A DNA stretch of 64,000 nt from Geojedonia sp051814705 (lineage in GTDB: Bacteria > Bacteroidota > Bacteroidia > Flavobacteriales > Flavobacteriaceae), in the NCBI GenBank assembly GCA_051814705.1, contig JBPWQW010000004.1, positions 124,001 through 188,000 on the forward strand. The letters run 5' to 3'. This document shows positions 8,680 through 18,474 of the stretch, one piece after another. Both the position numbers and the translations under genes were made by a program. The notes beneath the pieces were generated by a model. The model was not told the origin of the DNA. It searched no databases and was given only the letters and a program-made list of their open reading frames with translations. The stretch's first letter is position 1; the number at the start of each line of letters is the position of its first letter.

Positions 8680-11448
8680 TTAAAATCTAACATACATGTT
8701 TAAAAAGTAGGTGATACCCCGGCCATACCAATATTTTGAACCAAATAAGGGTATGTCATTGCTATTGTCGTCGTTTAACTGCCTGTAATTGGCATTTCTG
8801 CCTTGTTCAAAGCCTCCAGTTTTATAGACTTCATCTAATACATTGTTAACACTGGCAAAAAAGCCAAGGTAATAATCACTAAGTTTCCAAGACTTTCCTC
8901 CCACAAGATTGACCGTCATATAGTTGTCAAACCGTTCTTGTTTTAGCAAGTGTCTAGCAATGGTTTCGTCATAATCATTAAAAGGTAAACCGTCAGAATC
9001 TTGATAAAAGTTTTTGGTACGGGTCAAAGGGCTAATATCTACATAGGTATGGTCAAAAAAATTAGCTGTTGCACCAACCCACCAGAAATCTAGATCGCGA
9101 TATTCAAAACCAGCTGAAAGTGCTGTTTGTGGCCCGCCGGCAAGTTTGTAATCTTTTAAACTGGCCTTACCAAAATCCTGTCTACCTGTTTCAAAATCTG
9201 AAGAAGTGAGGTATAAATTTGGATTATTATCGTAGGTATATTGGCCCAAAGCAGCAACCCCTTTTAGTTTAATGGTTGGGGTAACCTGAGCTTCAATTCC
9301 TAATTCTACACCAAAGTGTTTTTTATCGATGCCTTGTAATATTTCTTGAACAAAAGCGGTGTTATCACCTCCAATTCCATCGGCATAGAAGAATGAAATT
9401 TCATTGGCATCTTCTATTTTGGCATAATAACCGGTAAGTTTTGCTTTTACAATTGGAGATCGAAAAATATAGCTAATATCGGCAGTACTAATTTTTTCTT
9501 CAGTGATATCACTTACAATATTTTGGTTTTCTCTAGAATTGGAAAAGGTATTTCTTAATGAAGGTGCCCTTGTAATATAACCCACGTTGATATCAACAAG
9601 ATGTTTTCCTGTTATTTTATAGGTGAAGCCTCCTTTACTTCCAAACCCATTGAATGTCAATTTTTCACCTTTCCCCAGTGAGTTGTTTGGATAGGCTCCA
9701 TTTTGATAAAGCCCTTCTCTTTGGTATTGCGTGTTTGTTGCACTTGCCGAAAGATAGAAATCTACTTTATTGTATTTAAATTGAGCTTGAGCAAAACCTG
9801 AAAGTACATCAGCATAAAGATTATAATTGTACCTAAATCTATCGCCTTCTAAAGCCATTCTATTTGGGTCTTGCATGTCAAACTGAAAACCATCAAATGA
9901 ATCGACATTTAAGTAACCATTTCCACCTAGTAAATCGATAATCTCGGCAAAGTTTTCTGATTTTAACGTGCTGTAATTTATGTTACCATTTAAAGTGGTA
10001 TGATCGGTCAAATAAGAAGTTACAATAGTGTTTGCTGTAATTTGTTTATCATCATTTCGGTCTTCATATAAAATATAAGTCGAATAATTGTCCGCATTTT
10101 CAAGATTGGTTTGGTATAGACTGTTCCAATCTATTTGTCCGTCATTCAAAAAATCTTGTTCATTTAAATACGCTTGTTCGTAGTTTGGGCCAGCGGCGGG
10201 AGTCAACCAAAAACTAGGCAATTTTTGATAATAGGATGGACTGGGATTTGAGCCACCGCCAACAGGGATGCCATCTTCATTTAAACGTTGTCCATTATAA
10301 TCCAATCGACTATTGCCAGCGGTTCCAAATTGGTATGCAATATTTGTGTTTAAGCTAGTTTTGGATGATATATCCCAATAGTAGTTTAACATCAAAATAG
10401 GCTCTATAACTTCCTTAATTCGTGAATTTCTTTTGTCGCCTTCTTGCCAACCCCAATATTCATTATACCGTATGCCTTTTAAATCATAAACTTCCTGTGT
10501 GTTTGCAGACGATTTTCCTCTTCTATTGGGTGCATAAATACCTGTGAAGTTAATACTGTGTTTGTCATTTATTTTTTTCTCTACAGAAGTAAAAAACGAA
10601 TTGGAGTCGTACAGTGTAGCATCTTGATAGCCTTCAGTTCCCCATCGTCTACCCATCATAAGTGTAAAGGCCCAGTTACCTTCCATCAAACCTGATGCAT
10701 AGCGTGCCATTAAACGGTTGGTATAACTTCGGTCTGAAGACGAATAGGTCAGTTGGCCACCTTTTTTATAAGCAGAAGCTCTGGTGTTGATATTTGTAGT
10801 TCCTAAAATGCCTCCAAAATTATAGTGGGATGGGGCCAATCCCGATGCGAGCTCTTGATTTCTGACCACGTCGTTTAAACCTCCCCAATTGCTCCATTGC
10901 GGTCTGCCATTATACAGTTTGTTCATTTCTATCCCGTTAATCAAAACGGTTCCGTTATCAGAGTCTAAGCCTCTTACGTTAAAAAAAGAAGAACTAAACT
11001 CAAATGCCACAGTACGTTGAAACACATCTTGTGATGAAGACAATAACCCGGAAATATTATCTGCACCTCCAGTATCATCATTCAACTCGTCATCAGATAA
11101 AGCAATGGTAAACCAATCGGAAGTATTGGACACATCAATATCTAAGGTCATATCTGTTATGTTTACAGTTTTTCCTAGGTTGACGACTATAGGATAGCGT
11201 TTTGTGACATAGCCTAATTTATAGATACTCAAAACCTGTTCTCCCAATGGGACATTCTCCAAGAACATAAACTCACCTAAATCATCAGTTGTAGTTGTTT
11301 GTTGCGATTCTTCAATGGTAATCGAAACGTCGGCAAGAGGTTCAAATGTAACGCCGTCTTTTACACTGCCTTTAATAAGTGTTTGTTGAGCCAATACTGT
11401 GATAGATGAAGAAACTCCGAACAAGAAAATGAATAGCCGTTTTCTCAT
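8680..11448 (-). CDS. TonB-dependent receptor with carboxypeptidase-regulatory-like N-terminal domain
   Basis: Outer-membrane TonB-dependent transporter of 922 aa. It has a signal peptide (cleavage near VLAQQ at 20-22), a carboxypeptidase-regulatory-like beta sandwich at about 23-100 (IKGSVKDG, then PLADVSI), a plug domain at about 120-240 (FNVRGLDSDNGTVLING) and a long barrel that ends in the C-terminal aromatic FLNMYVRF. It is the first gene of a two-gene unit with the DUF5689 lipoprotein. It lacks the SusC-specific motifs and has no SusD partner, so it belongs to the non-SusC receptor class. Flanking EEP nucleases hint at a nucleic-acid or phosphate-related substrate, which is inference only. 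Confidence 0.88.
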   Translation of the reverse strand: MRKRLFIFLFGVSSSITVLAQQTLIKGSVKDGVTFEPLADVSITIEESQQTTTTDDLGEFMFLENVPLGEQVLSIYKLGYVTKRYPIVVNLGKTVNITDMTLDIDVSNTSDWFTIALSDDELNDDTGGADNISGLLSSSQDVFQRTVAFEFSSSFFNVRGLDSDNGTVLINGIEMNKLYNGRPQWSNWGGLNDVVRNQELASGLAPSHYNFGGILGTTNINTRASAYKKGGQLTYSSSDRSYTNRLMARYASGLMEGNWAFTLMMGRRWGTEGYQDATLYDSNSFFTSVEKKINDKHSINFTGIYAPNRRGKSSANTQEVYDLKGIRYNEYWGWQEGDKRNSRIKEVIEPILMLNYYWDISSKTSLNTNIAYQFGTAGNSRLDYNGQRLNEDGIPVGGGSNPSPSYYQKLPSFWLTPAAGPNYEQAYLNEQDFLNDGQIDWNSLYQTNLENADNYSTYILYEDRNDDKQITANTIVTSYLTDHTTLNGNINYSTLKSENFAEIIDLLGGNGYLNVDSFDGFQFDMQDPNRMALEGDRFRYNYNLYADVLSGFAQAQFKYNKVDFYLSASATNTQYQREGLYQNGAYPNNSLGKGEKLTFNGFGSKGGFTYKITGKHLVDINVGYITRAPSLRNTFSNSRENQNIVSDITEEKISTADISYIFRSPIVKAKLTGYYAKIEDANEISFFYADGIGGDNTAFVQEILQGIDKKHFGVELGIEAQVTPTIKLKGVAALGQYTYDNNPNLYLTSSDFETGRQDFGKASLKDYKLAGGPQTALSAGFEYRDLDFWWVGATANFFDHTYVDISPLTRTKNFYQDSDGLPFNDYDETIARHLLKQERFDNYMTVNLVGGKSWKLSDYYLGFFASVNNVLDEVYKTGGFEQGRNANYRQLNDDNSNDIPLFGSKYWYGRGITYFLNMYVRF

Positions 11449-11585
11449 GCTTAATTATAGAGGGATTAGTCTTAAGTCTTAAAAGCTAGAGTTTTAAGCC
11501 GAACTAATTTACATAATTTCTAATAAATATTTACATTTGTTTGAATATTTATTAGAGCAAAGATATTAACATGGTAATTGGTTAA

Positions 11586-12641
11586 ATGAAATACTTAAAA
11601 CACAATCTGATTGCCATATTTTTGGTAGCTTTTTTGTTGGTCAATGCACAGGAAAAAAAGAAATTTAAAATACATACCATTGCATTTTATAACCTTGAAA
11701 ATTTATTTGATACCATAAATGACCCTGTCAAGTTTGATGAATCCAGTCCTATAATGGAGTTGAAAACCAATAGGGGAGAGATCTATAAAATGAAAGTTCA
11801 TAACATGGCTCGGGTTATTGCGAATATTGGTGTGGATGAAGCCAAAAACTCGCCAGCCATTATTGGTGTTTCAGAAATAGAAAACCGTAGTGTTTTGGTA
11901 GATTTGATCAATGACCCTTTATTGTTGGGCAAGGATTATGGAATTGTCCATTTTGATTCTCCTGATGCTAGAGGTATAGATGTTGGGCTCCTCTACCAAA
12001 AAGCCATATTTCAGCCTATAAGCTCAAGCACACATGAGCTCAAGATTTATGATGATTTGACTAGAAATCGTGTGTATACTCGAGATCAATTGTTGGTAAC
12101 CGGTAAATTAGATGGGGATTTAATTCATGTTATTATTAACCATTGGCCATCTCGAAGTGGAGGGGAGGCTAGAAGTAGATTCAAGCGTGAAGCTGCCGCT
12201 AGGTTAAATAAACAACTTATCGATTCTTTACAGGCCATGGATCCTTATGCTAAAATTTTCACAATGGGCGATTTAAATGATGACCCTATCAATACGAGCA
12301 TAAAACATATTTTAAAGGCTGAAAAGAACAGGGATAAAGTAGAATTTAAAGGAATTTATAATCCCTATGAAAATTTTTATAAAAAAGGGTTGGGCACTAC
12401 AGCGTATAGAGATGCTTGGAGTTTGTTTGATCAAATTTTGATGACCAAACCTTTATTGGATAAAGATTATTCAAGCTACCAATTTTATAAGGCTTTTATT
12501 TATAACAAGCCCTATTTAACCACAAAATCTGGACGTTGGAAAGGTTATCCCTTTAGAAGTTGGAGTGATGGTGGTTTTTCAGGTGGGTTTAGCGACCATT
12601 TCCCGGTATATGTTTTTGTAATAAAAGAAGTTGTAAATTAG
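11586..12641 (+). CDS. Secreted endonuclease/exonuclease/phosphatase (EEP) family protein
   Basis: Exported EEP-fold hydrolase of 351 aa, paralogue of the gene at 6267. A signal peptide (MKYLKHNLIAIFLVAFLLVNAQ) precedes the same conserved blocks: AFYNLENLFD, SEIENRSV, NHWPSRSGG, MGDLNDDP and GGFSDHFPVYVF. Metal-dependent cleavage of phosphodiester or phosphomonoester bonds in the periplasm or medium is expected from the fold. It is divergent from the TonB receptor at 11448, sharing a 137-bp intergenic region. Confidence 0.87.
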   Translation: MKYLKHNLIAIFLVAFLLVNAQEKKKFKIHTIAFYNLENLFDTINDPVKFDESSPIMELKTNRGEIYKMKVHNMARVIANIGVDEAKNSPAIIGVSEIENRSVLVDLINDPLLLGKDYGIVHFDSPDARGIDVGLLYQKAIFQPISSSTHELKIYDDLTRNRVYTRDQLLVTGKLDGDLIHVIINHWPSRSGGEARSRFKREAAARLNKQLIDSLQAMDPYAKIFTMGDLNDDPINTSIKHILKAEKNRDKVEFKGIYNPYENFYKKGLGTTAYRDAWSLFDQILMTKPLLDKDYSSYQFYKAFIYNKPYLTTKSGRWKGYPFRSWSDGGFSGGFSDHFPVYVFVIKEVVN

Positions 12642-12774
12642 GACTTTTGTATTTGCTAAAGAGCCAATTTTATGAAATCTTTATATGTTTAATCATTGAA
12701 CTTCCATTAAATTTGCCTTTTAACAAACAAATCAACATGATAACCTCATGGGAATGATGTGAAAATATTTATTG

Positions 12775-14766
12775 ATGAACAAATCTCTAGTTAGCCTCCT
12801 CTTTTTTTTACTTTCAATATCGTGGGTCAATGCCCAAATTTTTGACCCAATTAAATGGTCGACTTCTATTGAAAAATTATCGGATACGGATTATAATTTA
12901 ATTGTTAAAGCGACACTTGAAAAAGGTTGGCACTTACCTTCACAAGAGACTTTTGCAGATGATGTTTTAGGGCCAATTCCAACGGAGTTCTTATTTCTTG
13001 AGCAAGAGAATAATTATGAACAGGTTGGAAAAACCGAAGAGCCCCAAGTGGTCCCCCATTTTGATCCAATATTTCAAATTGAGTTAAAAAACTTTAGCGA
13101 CCAAGCCATTTTCACACAGCATATTAAATTGGTAAACCCTGATTTAAAATCCATTAAGGCAACGGTGTTTTATTCAGTTTGTGATGACGAAAAATGCCTC
13201 CCTCCCGAAGAAGTTGAATTGATTTTTGAATTGGTACAAACGCAACTTCAAACCAAGATTATCACAACACACGATATTGATGAAAAGAGTAAAATATTGT
13301 CGGATAAATTAAATTTAAATATTACAGGTTGGGACAATTATAGAGTTGAAGAAGTAAAGGAGAAAAGCAGTTTTACTATTTTTTTGTTAGGCTTTTTGGG
13401 AGGTTTCATTGCTTTACTTACACCCTGTGTGTTTCCAATGATTCCACTAACAGTTTCATTTTTCTCAAAAAGTGCGGGTAATAGCCAAAAGGGCGTGGCA
13501 AATTCAATTTTATATGGATTTTTTATATTCCTGATTTATTTTTTATTAAGTCTACCATTTCATGTTTTAGATTCCTTAGACCCCGAATTTTTGAACAATG
13601 TTTCTACTAACGTCACCTTAAACGTTCTGTTCTTTGTTATATTTTTAGTCTTTGCATTTTCATTTTTCGGATATTTTGAATTGACATTGCCAGCATCATG
13701 GAGCAATGCTTTAGATAGCAGAGCGAATAAAATAGGAGGCTGGATAGGTGTATTCTTTATGGCCTTAACCTTGGCTATTGTGTCGTTTTCATGCACAGGT
13801 CCTATTTTAGGAACTTTGCTAGGAAGCTCTTTGTCAAGTGATGGAGGAGCAACCCAATTAACAATGGGAATGAGCGGTTTTGGGCTTGCTTTGGCGTTGC
13901 CTTTTACATTATTTGCTATGTTTCCAAAATGGTTAAACTCATTGCCTAAATCAGGTGGTTGGTTAAACACTGTTAAAGTAGTGCTAGGGTTTATAGAATT
14001 GGCCTTGGCCTTAAAGTTCTTGTCCAATGCCGATTTGGTAGAACATTGGGGACTTTTAAAACGAGAACTTTTTATAGGGTTGTGGATCGTTATAGGTATA
14101 GGATTGTCCCTTTATTTATTTGGAAAAATAAGGTTTCCACATGATGGTCCTTTGCAAAAATTAAGTAAAGGTAGAATTGCGTTTGGTGTGCTAACACTGG
14201 CTGCTGTAGTCTATTTATTGCCAGGTTTGACCAATACAAAATATGCAAATCTGAAGCTCTTAAGCGGATTTCCACCTCCATTATTTTACAGTTATTATGA
14301 TAAGGCTTCAGATTGCCCTTTAGGATTAAATTGCTATAAGGATTTGGATGCAGGTCTCGCTGCTGCCAAATTAGAAAACAAGCCCATCATGCTGGATTTT
14401 ACTGGCTGGGCCTGTGTGAATTGTAGAAAAATGGAAGAGCATGTCTGGAGTAGTTCCAAAGTATATGATATTTTAAGTAAAGATTATATCATCATTTCTT
14501 TATATGTAGATGATAGAAGAGAGTTAGATGAAGATGAGAAGTTTGAACATTTAAAACCTAATGGAACCATAAAAAAAATAAAAACCATCGGAGACAAATG
14601 GGCTACGCTACAAACTATAAATTTTCAAAATAATTCACAACCATTTTATGTACTGTTGAACCAAGACATGGAGTTACTAAACCATATTGAAAATTATACC
14701 CCAAATATTGAAGACTATTACAATTGGCTGAAGTCTGGTTTGGAACATTTTAATAGGAAACCTTAA
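12775..14766 (+). CDS. dsbD: Thiol:disulfide interchange protein, DsbD type
   Basis: Inner-membrane reductant conduit of 663 aa carrying electrons from cytosolic thioredoxin to the periplasm. It has a signal peptide, then a DsbD N-terminal (alpha) domain at about 20-150 with VCDDEKCLPP, then about eight membrane segments from about 200 with the buried cysteines in TPCVFP (Cys218) and SCTGP (Cys340), and a C-terminal thioredoxin domain with WACVNC (Cys547 and Cys550). All three functional parts are intact. ATG 12775 is used rather than the TTG immediately before it. It could feed the thioredoxin-like proteins at the left end of the window, but the distance argues against cotranscription. Confidence 0.9.
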   Translation: MNKSLVSLLFFLLSISWVNAQIFDPIKWSTSIEKLSDTDYNLIVKATLEKGWHLPSQETFADDVLGPIPTEFLFLEQENNYEQVGKTEEPQVVPHFDPIFQIELKNFSDQAIFTQHIKLVNPDLKSIKATVFYSVCDDEKCLPPEEVELIFELVQTQLQTKIITTHDIDEKSKILSDKLNLNITGWDNYRVEEVKEKSSFTIFLLGFLGGFIALLTPCVFPMIPLTVSFFSKSAGNSQKGVANSILYGFFIFLIYFLLSLPFHVLDSLDPEFLNNVSTNVTLNVLFFVIFLVFAFSFFGYFELTLPASWSNALDSRANKIGGWIGVFFMALTLAIVSFSCTGPILGTLLGSSLSSDGGATQLTMGMSGFGLALALPFTLFAMFPKWLNSLPKSGGWLNTVKVVLGFIELALALKFLSNADLVEHWGLLKRELFIGLWIVIGIGLSLYLFGKIRFPHDGPLQKLSKGRIAFGVLTLAAVVYLLPGLTNTKYANLKLLSGFPPPLFYSYYDKASDCPLGLNCYKDLDAGLAAAKLENKPIMLDFTGWACVNCRKMEEHVWSSSKVYDILSKDYIIISLYVDDRRELDEDEKFEHLKPNGTIKKIKTIGDKWATLQTINFQNNSQPFYVLLNQDMELLNHIENYTPNIEDYYNWLKSGLEHFNRKP

Positions 14767-14874
14767 AAATGTTGATAAACAACCGATTTTTTTGCGATTT
14801 TTTAAACTTAAACTTAATTTTTAACGCTTAAACTAGTATATTTTCAATAGAATCCTTATATTAGTAACATTGTA

Positions 14875-14903
14875 TCAAGATTTATTTGTAACGCAAATCT
14901 TGA
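14875..14903. promoter_or_regulatory. Inverted repeat upstream of small membrane protein
   Basis: A perfect 9-bp stem, TCAAGATTT (14875-14883) and AAATCTTGA (14895-14903), sits 35 bp before the ATG at 14938. No T-run follows, so an operator or leader hairpin is more likely than a terminator. Function unproven. Confidence 0.35.
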
Positions 14904-14937
14904 ATCAATTAATAATTGTTTAATAGGCATAGTTATT

Positions 14938-15246
14938 ATGAAAAACGGAGGTATAATTTTAACGGCAATTGTTCTATTGTTTGTTTGCATGTATATTTAT
15001 TCGTATTCTTTCGAATATTTTGAAAAATTGAAGGAGAATAGGAAACTAAAAAGGCACATGAAAAAAGAAGCACTCATAAATGAACACAAAGCTTTAAATG
15101 ACAAAGCTCGAGAAGAAAAATTTCAAAAACTCACCAATAGGAGCAATGAAATTCAAGACGAACTGCAACGTCTGGCAGAATTCAAAAATGAAATCGAAAA
15201 AAAGCAAAACGAAGAAAAAGAGCCATTCAATGTTAGGCTCTCATAA
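14938..15246 (+). CDS. Small membrane-anchored coiled-coil protein
   Basis: Hypothetical 102-aa protein. One N-terminal membrane helix (about residues 5-24, GGIILTAIVLLFVCMYIYSY) is followed by a highly charged helical stretch with heptad-like spacing to the C terminus (KLTNRSNEIQDELQRLAEF), so a membrane-tethered coiled coil is likely. I do not recognise a family. A strong terminator follows within 20 bp, so it appears to be a single-gene unit. Confidence 0.65.
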   Translation: MKNGGIILTAIVLLFVCMYIYSYSFEYFEKLKENRKLKRHMKKEALINEHKALNDKAREEKFQKLTNRSNEIQDELQRLAEFKNEIEKKQNEEKEPFNVRLS

Positions 15247-15263
15247 TCCGGAATAAATCAATA

Positions 15264-15298
15264 AAAAACCTCTCCAAAATGGAGAGGTTTTTTTATTT
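15264..15298 (+). terminator. Intrinsic terminator
   Basis: AACCTCTCC and GGAGAGGTT pair around a short AAAAT loop and run straight into a T-rich tract, directly after the stop of the 102-aa gene. Confidence 0.85.
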
Positions 15299-15504
15299 TT
15301 TGATAGGCCCTTTTGGATTTTGAAATTAACGGTATCTGCATTGTAGAATCATAAACATACAGATATCTTAAATTTTATATTCATTAATTAAAGATTTGAA
15401 AATAATTATCTAATCTGATTGGGGTAAATGTAATTGCATCTTTTTTTTAGTATCTTCCCATATTATTATTCAAGCATATTACTAAGCTAACTAACTAAAT
15501 TATT

Positions 15505-17157
15505 ATGATTGGAATCTTATCTTTTGTAGGGTTTACGGCTTTGGTTGCCGTCATTTCTTATTACGCCACGCGCAAAACGGACGAAACCTCTTCAGATGGT
15601 TATTTTTTGGGGGGAAGAAGTTTAACCGCTGGTGTTATTGCCGGCTCATTATTGCTTACCAATTTATCTACAGAGCAAATTGTTGGATTAAACGGGAGTG
15701 CATACACCGATGGTTTATCGGTCATGGCATGGGAAACTTTGGCCGCAATAGCTATGGTGATCACCGCCATATTTTTGTTGCCAAGGTACCTTAAAAGTGG
15801 ATTAACAACTATTCCTCAATTTTTGGCCAACAGATTTGACGTTGCTACAAAAACCATTACGTCTGGATTGTTTTTAACGGGTTACGTTGTTGTACTGCTC
15901 CCCGTAATTTTATACTCCGGTTCGGTAGCGATAAGTGGGATGTTTGATGTACCTAGTATGTTACAGGTTTCCAATTCTACAGCCATAGTTATTTGTATTT
16001 GGGGAATTGGCATTGTGGGTTCAATTTACGCCATTTTTGGAGGTCTAAAAGCCGTTGCTGTTTCAGATTCCATTAACGCTATCGGCTTATTAACTGGGGG
16101 TGTATTAATTCCAATTTTTGGATTAATGGCTATAGGTGATGGATCGATTTTTGGAGGCCTAGATGTTTTGATGGCTTCAAATCCTGAACGTTTTGATTCA
16201 ACGGGTAATTTTGGACAGGAAGTCCCATTTTCTACCATTTTTACTGGTATGATGTTGGTTCAACTATTTTATTGGGGTACCAATCAACAAATCATACAAC
16301 GGGCATTAGGCGCTAAAAATTTAGCGGAAGGTCAGAAAGGATTAGTATTAGCATCATTTATTAAAATTTTAGGTCCATTAATTTTAGTATTGCCAGGAAT
16401 GATTGCTTACCATTATTTTAATGGAGAGTTAACTTCAAGTGATCTTGCTTATCCAGAATTGGTTCGCGCGGTTTTACCTAAATATCTTGTCGGATTTTTT
16501 GCAGCGGTATTGTTTGGTGCTATTTTAAGTTCATTTAATAGTGTGTTAAATAGCTCGGTTACCTTATTTGGTATTGATATTTATAAGCAGCATATTAACA
16601 AAGATGCACCTGAAAAAACAGTCGTTAAATACGGGAAAATATTTGGTATTTGTTTAGCGTTAGCAGCTATGTTTATTGCCCCTTTAATTGAAAATGCAGG
16701 AAGCCTATTTAAATATTTGCAGGAAATAAATGGAATTTATAGTATACCAATTCTCACCATTATTGTCGTTGGATTTTTAACAAAAAGAGTCCCAGCAATT
16801 GCAGCTAAAATCGGAATTATATCTGGGTCTTTGATGTATATTATTAGTCAATTTTTGATTGGGCCAAGTAGAATTGAAAACGCAGTAGAAGCAGCAAAGG
16901 CTTCCGGAGTTACAGATGCCGATGCATTAAAATTAGTAGAAGCAGGCGCTTATCCACATTATTTGCACATTATGGCGATATTGTTTGTGGCCAATATTTT
17001 AATCATGCTCATTATTGGGAAATTCTTTCCAAGAAAAGAAGTCTATGTTCAGGAATATACAGAGCAAGTGGATATTAAACCATGGAAACATGTAAAGCTT
17101 GTTGGTGGTTTAATTACACTAATTGTAGTATCAATCTATATCTATTTTTCAAAATAA
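15505..17157 (+). CDS. Sodium:solute symporter (SLC5/SSS family)
   Basis: Inner-membrane sodium-coupled transporter of 550 aa with about 13-14 predicted helices. Family features are the early GGRSLTAGVIAGSLLLTNLSTEQ segment and the WGTNQQIIQRALGAKN block, which place it near the sugar- and inositol-type (SglT-like) SSS transporters. Sugar transport is likely, but the substrate cannot be fixed from sequence. It is bracketed by terminators (15264-15298 and 17179-17208), so it is transcribed alone. It is about 8 kb from the alginate locus and has no copy of the operator found there. Confidence 0.88.
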   Translation: MIGILSFVGFTALVAVISYYATRKTDETSSDGYFLGGRSLTAGVIAGSLLLTNLSTEQIVGLNGSAYTDGLSVMAWETLAAIAMVITAIFLLPRYLKSGLTTIPQFLANRFDVATKTITSGLFLTGYVVVLLPVILYSGSVAISGMFDVPSMLQVSNSTAIVICIWGIGIVGSIYAIFGGLKAVAVSDSINAIGLLTGGVLIPIFGLMAIGDGSIFGGLDVLMASNPERFDSTGNFGQEVPFSTIFTGMMLVQLFYWGTNQQIIQRALGAKNLAEGQKGLVLASFIKILGPLILVLPGMIAYHYFNGELTSSDLAYPELVRAVLPKYLVGFFAAVLFGAILSSFNSVLNSSVTLFGIDIYKQHINKDAPEKTVVKYGKIFGICLALAAMFIAPLIENAGSLFKYLQEINGIYSIPILTIIVVGFLTKRVPAIAAKIGIISGSLMYIISQFLIGPSRIENAVEAAKASGVTDADALKLVEAGAYPHYLHIMAILFVANILIMLIIGKFFPRKEVYVQEYTEQVDIKPWKHVKLVGGLITLIVVSIYIYFSK

Positions 17158-17178
17158 ATAGTTGTCAAAATACTAGGT

Positions 17179-17208
17179 AAAACCTCTCAGAATTGAGAGG
17201 TTTTTTTG
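17179..17208 (+). terminator. Intrinsic terminator
   Basis: AAACCTCTCA and TTGAGAGGTT pair around a tiny loop, followed by a run of seven T residues, 20 bp after the symporter stop codon. Confidence 0.85.
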
Positions 17209-17250
17209 TTTGTATTTTGAGTCTAAGTCATTTATAATGAGATTGTTTTA

Positions 17251-17319
17251 AATTTTGTATCTTTAACCTACTCCAAAACTGATCTTTTATTTTAAATGGA
17301 TCATTTTTATATTCCATTT
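17251..17319 (+). promoter_or_regulatory. Repeated leader element, copy 1
   Basis: Bases 17251-17300 match 18327-18376 at 48 of 50 positions by my alignment. Each contains TTTTGTATCTTTAACC, resembling a Bacteroidota promoter, then CTACTCCAAAACTGATC. Both copies end in a TAAATGGA...TCCATTTA stem whose loop differs (12 nt here, 5 nt in copy 2) while the stem is kept. It lies about 90 bp before the gene at 17407. Confidence 0.6.
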
Positions 17320-17406
17320 ATCCATAATTGATTACAATACATTTATTTACAAATTTAACATTGTGCAAAAGTTGCATGATGTCTACTAATCAACAAAACT
17401 AATTTT

Positions 17407-18177
17407 ATGATTAAAAAATCAATTTCATTTTTAACGATGGTTGCCATAGTTTTTGGAACCATGTTAACCGTAACTGCACAAGACGATTCTAAGTCTTATC
17501 AAATGTGGGAGGATATTATGTTGACACCAGTCAACACCCACCTAAAAGTATTACAAACCAATTTGAGGAAACATAACCAGACTTACCATAAATCTGGTCC
17601 TTATAAGTCTACAGTATACAATATTACTACTGGACCAAATGCTGGTAACATTATTTGGGAAATGGGCGCGCTAACCTATTCCGATTTGGATAAACGACCT
17701 GGAGTTGGAGGGCATGATGAGGATTGGAGAGACAATGTTGAGCCTTATATAAAAAAGACTCAAACTGTCGAGTATTGGAAAGCTGATGCTAAGCTAAATA
17801 ATACAGGCATGCTCGATGGCGATAGTTCTAAATATCCCATATTATTTGTGAGATATTATGAGGTTGCCGATGGGCCAACACCAGGTGTAAATACTTTTTT
17901 TGAAAGAGAAAGTAAGACCGTAAAGGCTTTGGAGGGCATAAACCCTTGGGGCATTTATTATAACGAGTTTAGGCAAGGAAATCTTGGCCGTCATATTGTT
18001 ACTATAAGTTTTAGCCCAAATTGGGCCGATTTCGACAGAGATGTCAACTGGGTAAAAAACTTTAATTCGGTAAATGGTGAAGGTTCATGGCAGAACCAAC
18101 TTAATTTAGAACGAATAACGTTTAAAAATCAGTGGGATGAAGTCTGGGTCTATGATAAAGCTATGAGTGGAGATTAA
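17407..18177 (+). CDS. Hypothetical secreted protein
   Basis: Unrecognised 256-aa exported protein. The signal peptide (MIKKSISFLTMVAIVFGTMLTVTAQ) is clear. The mature part is rich in tryptophan and tyrosine and soluble, with pieces such as YQMWEDIMLTPVNTHLKVLQ and ISFSPNWADFDRDVNWVKNF. It has no cysteines, and no catalytic motif can be named. It shares a nearly identical leader with the lipoprotein gene at 18475, so the two are probably co-regulated although a terminator separates them. Confidence 0.65.
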   Translation: MIKKSISFLTMVAIVFGTMLTVTAQDDSKSYQMWEDIMLTPVNTHLKVLQTNLRKHNQTYHKSGPYKSTVYNITTGPNAGNIIWEMGALTYSDLDKRPGVGGHDEDWRDNVEPYIKKTQTVEYWKADAKLNNTGMLDGDSSKYPILFVRYYEVADGPTPGVNTFFERESKTVKALEGINPWGIYYNEFRQGNLGRHIVTISFSPNWADFDRDVNWVKNFNSVNGEGSWQNQLNLERITFKNQWDEVWVYDKAMSGD

Positions 18178-18249
18178 TTATAAGTTTATTAAAGCATTTA
18201 CCTAAAATGATTGATAGCGATTTTTTGTAATAAATGTATTGCAAAAAAG

Positions 18250-18286
18250 CCTTTCTCAGAATGTAATTTTGAGAGAGGTTTTTTTG
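18250..18286 (+). terminator. Intrinsic terminator
   Basis: CCTTTCTCA and TGAGAGAGG pair with one wobble and are followed by seven T residues, about 70 bp after the stop of the 256-aa gene. Confidence 0.75.
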
Positions 18287-18326
18287 TGTATGGAACCAAA
18301 GTAATTGTTTGTTAAAGGTTTATAAT

Positions 18327-18389
18327 AATTTTGTATCTTTAACCTACTCCAAAACTGATCTCTTATCTTAAATGGATATTTTCCATTTA
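18327..18389 (+). promoter_or_regulatory. Repeated leader element, copy 2
   Basis: Second copy of the 50-bp leader seen at 17251, with the same TAAATGGA/TCCATTTA stem but a shorter loop. TAATTTTG at 18326-18333 fits the TAnnTTTG -7 box. It is about 85 bp upstream of the gene at 18475, a similar distance to copy 1. Confidence 0.6.
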
Positions 18390-18474
18390 TTATAGTTACT
18401 ATTCAATATTACTTTAACAAAAATGTTATGTTTTAAAATTAATAACATAACCAAATTAACTAAAAAACAACCTT

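Noticed and set aside
13560..14027. 155-aa minus-strand frame inside dsbD
   Set aside because: It lies fully opposite the DsbD membrane domain, has a low-complexity composition and no start signal. It is a shadow.
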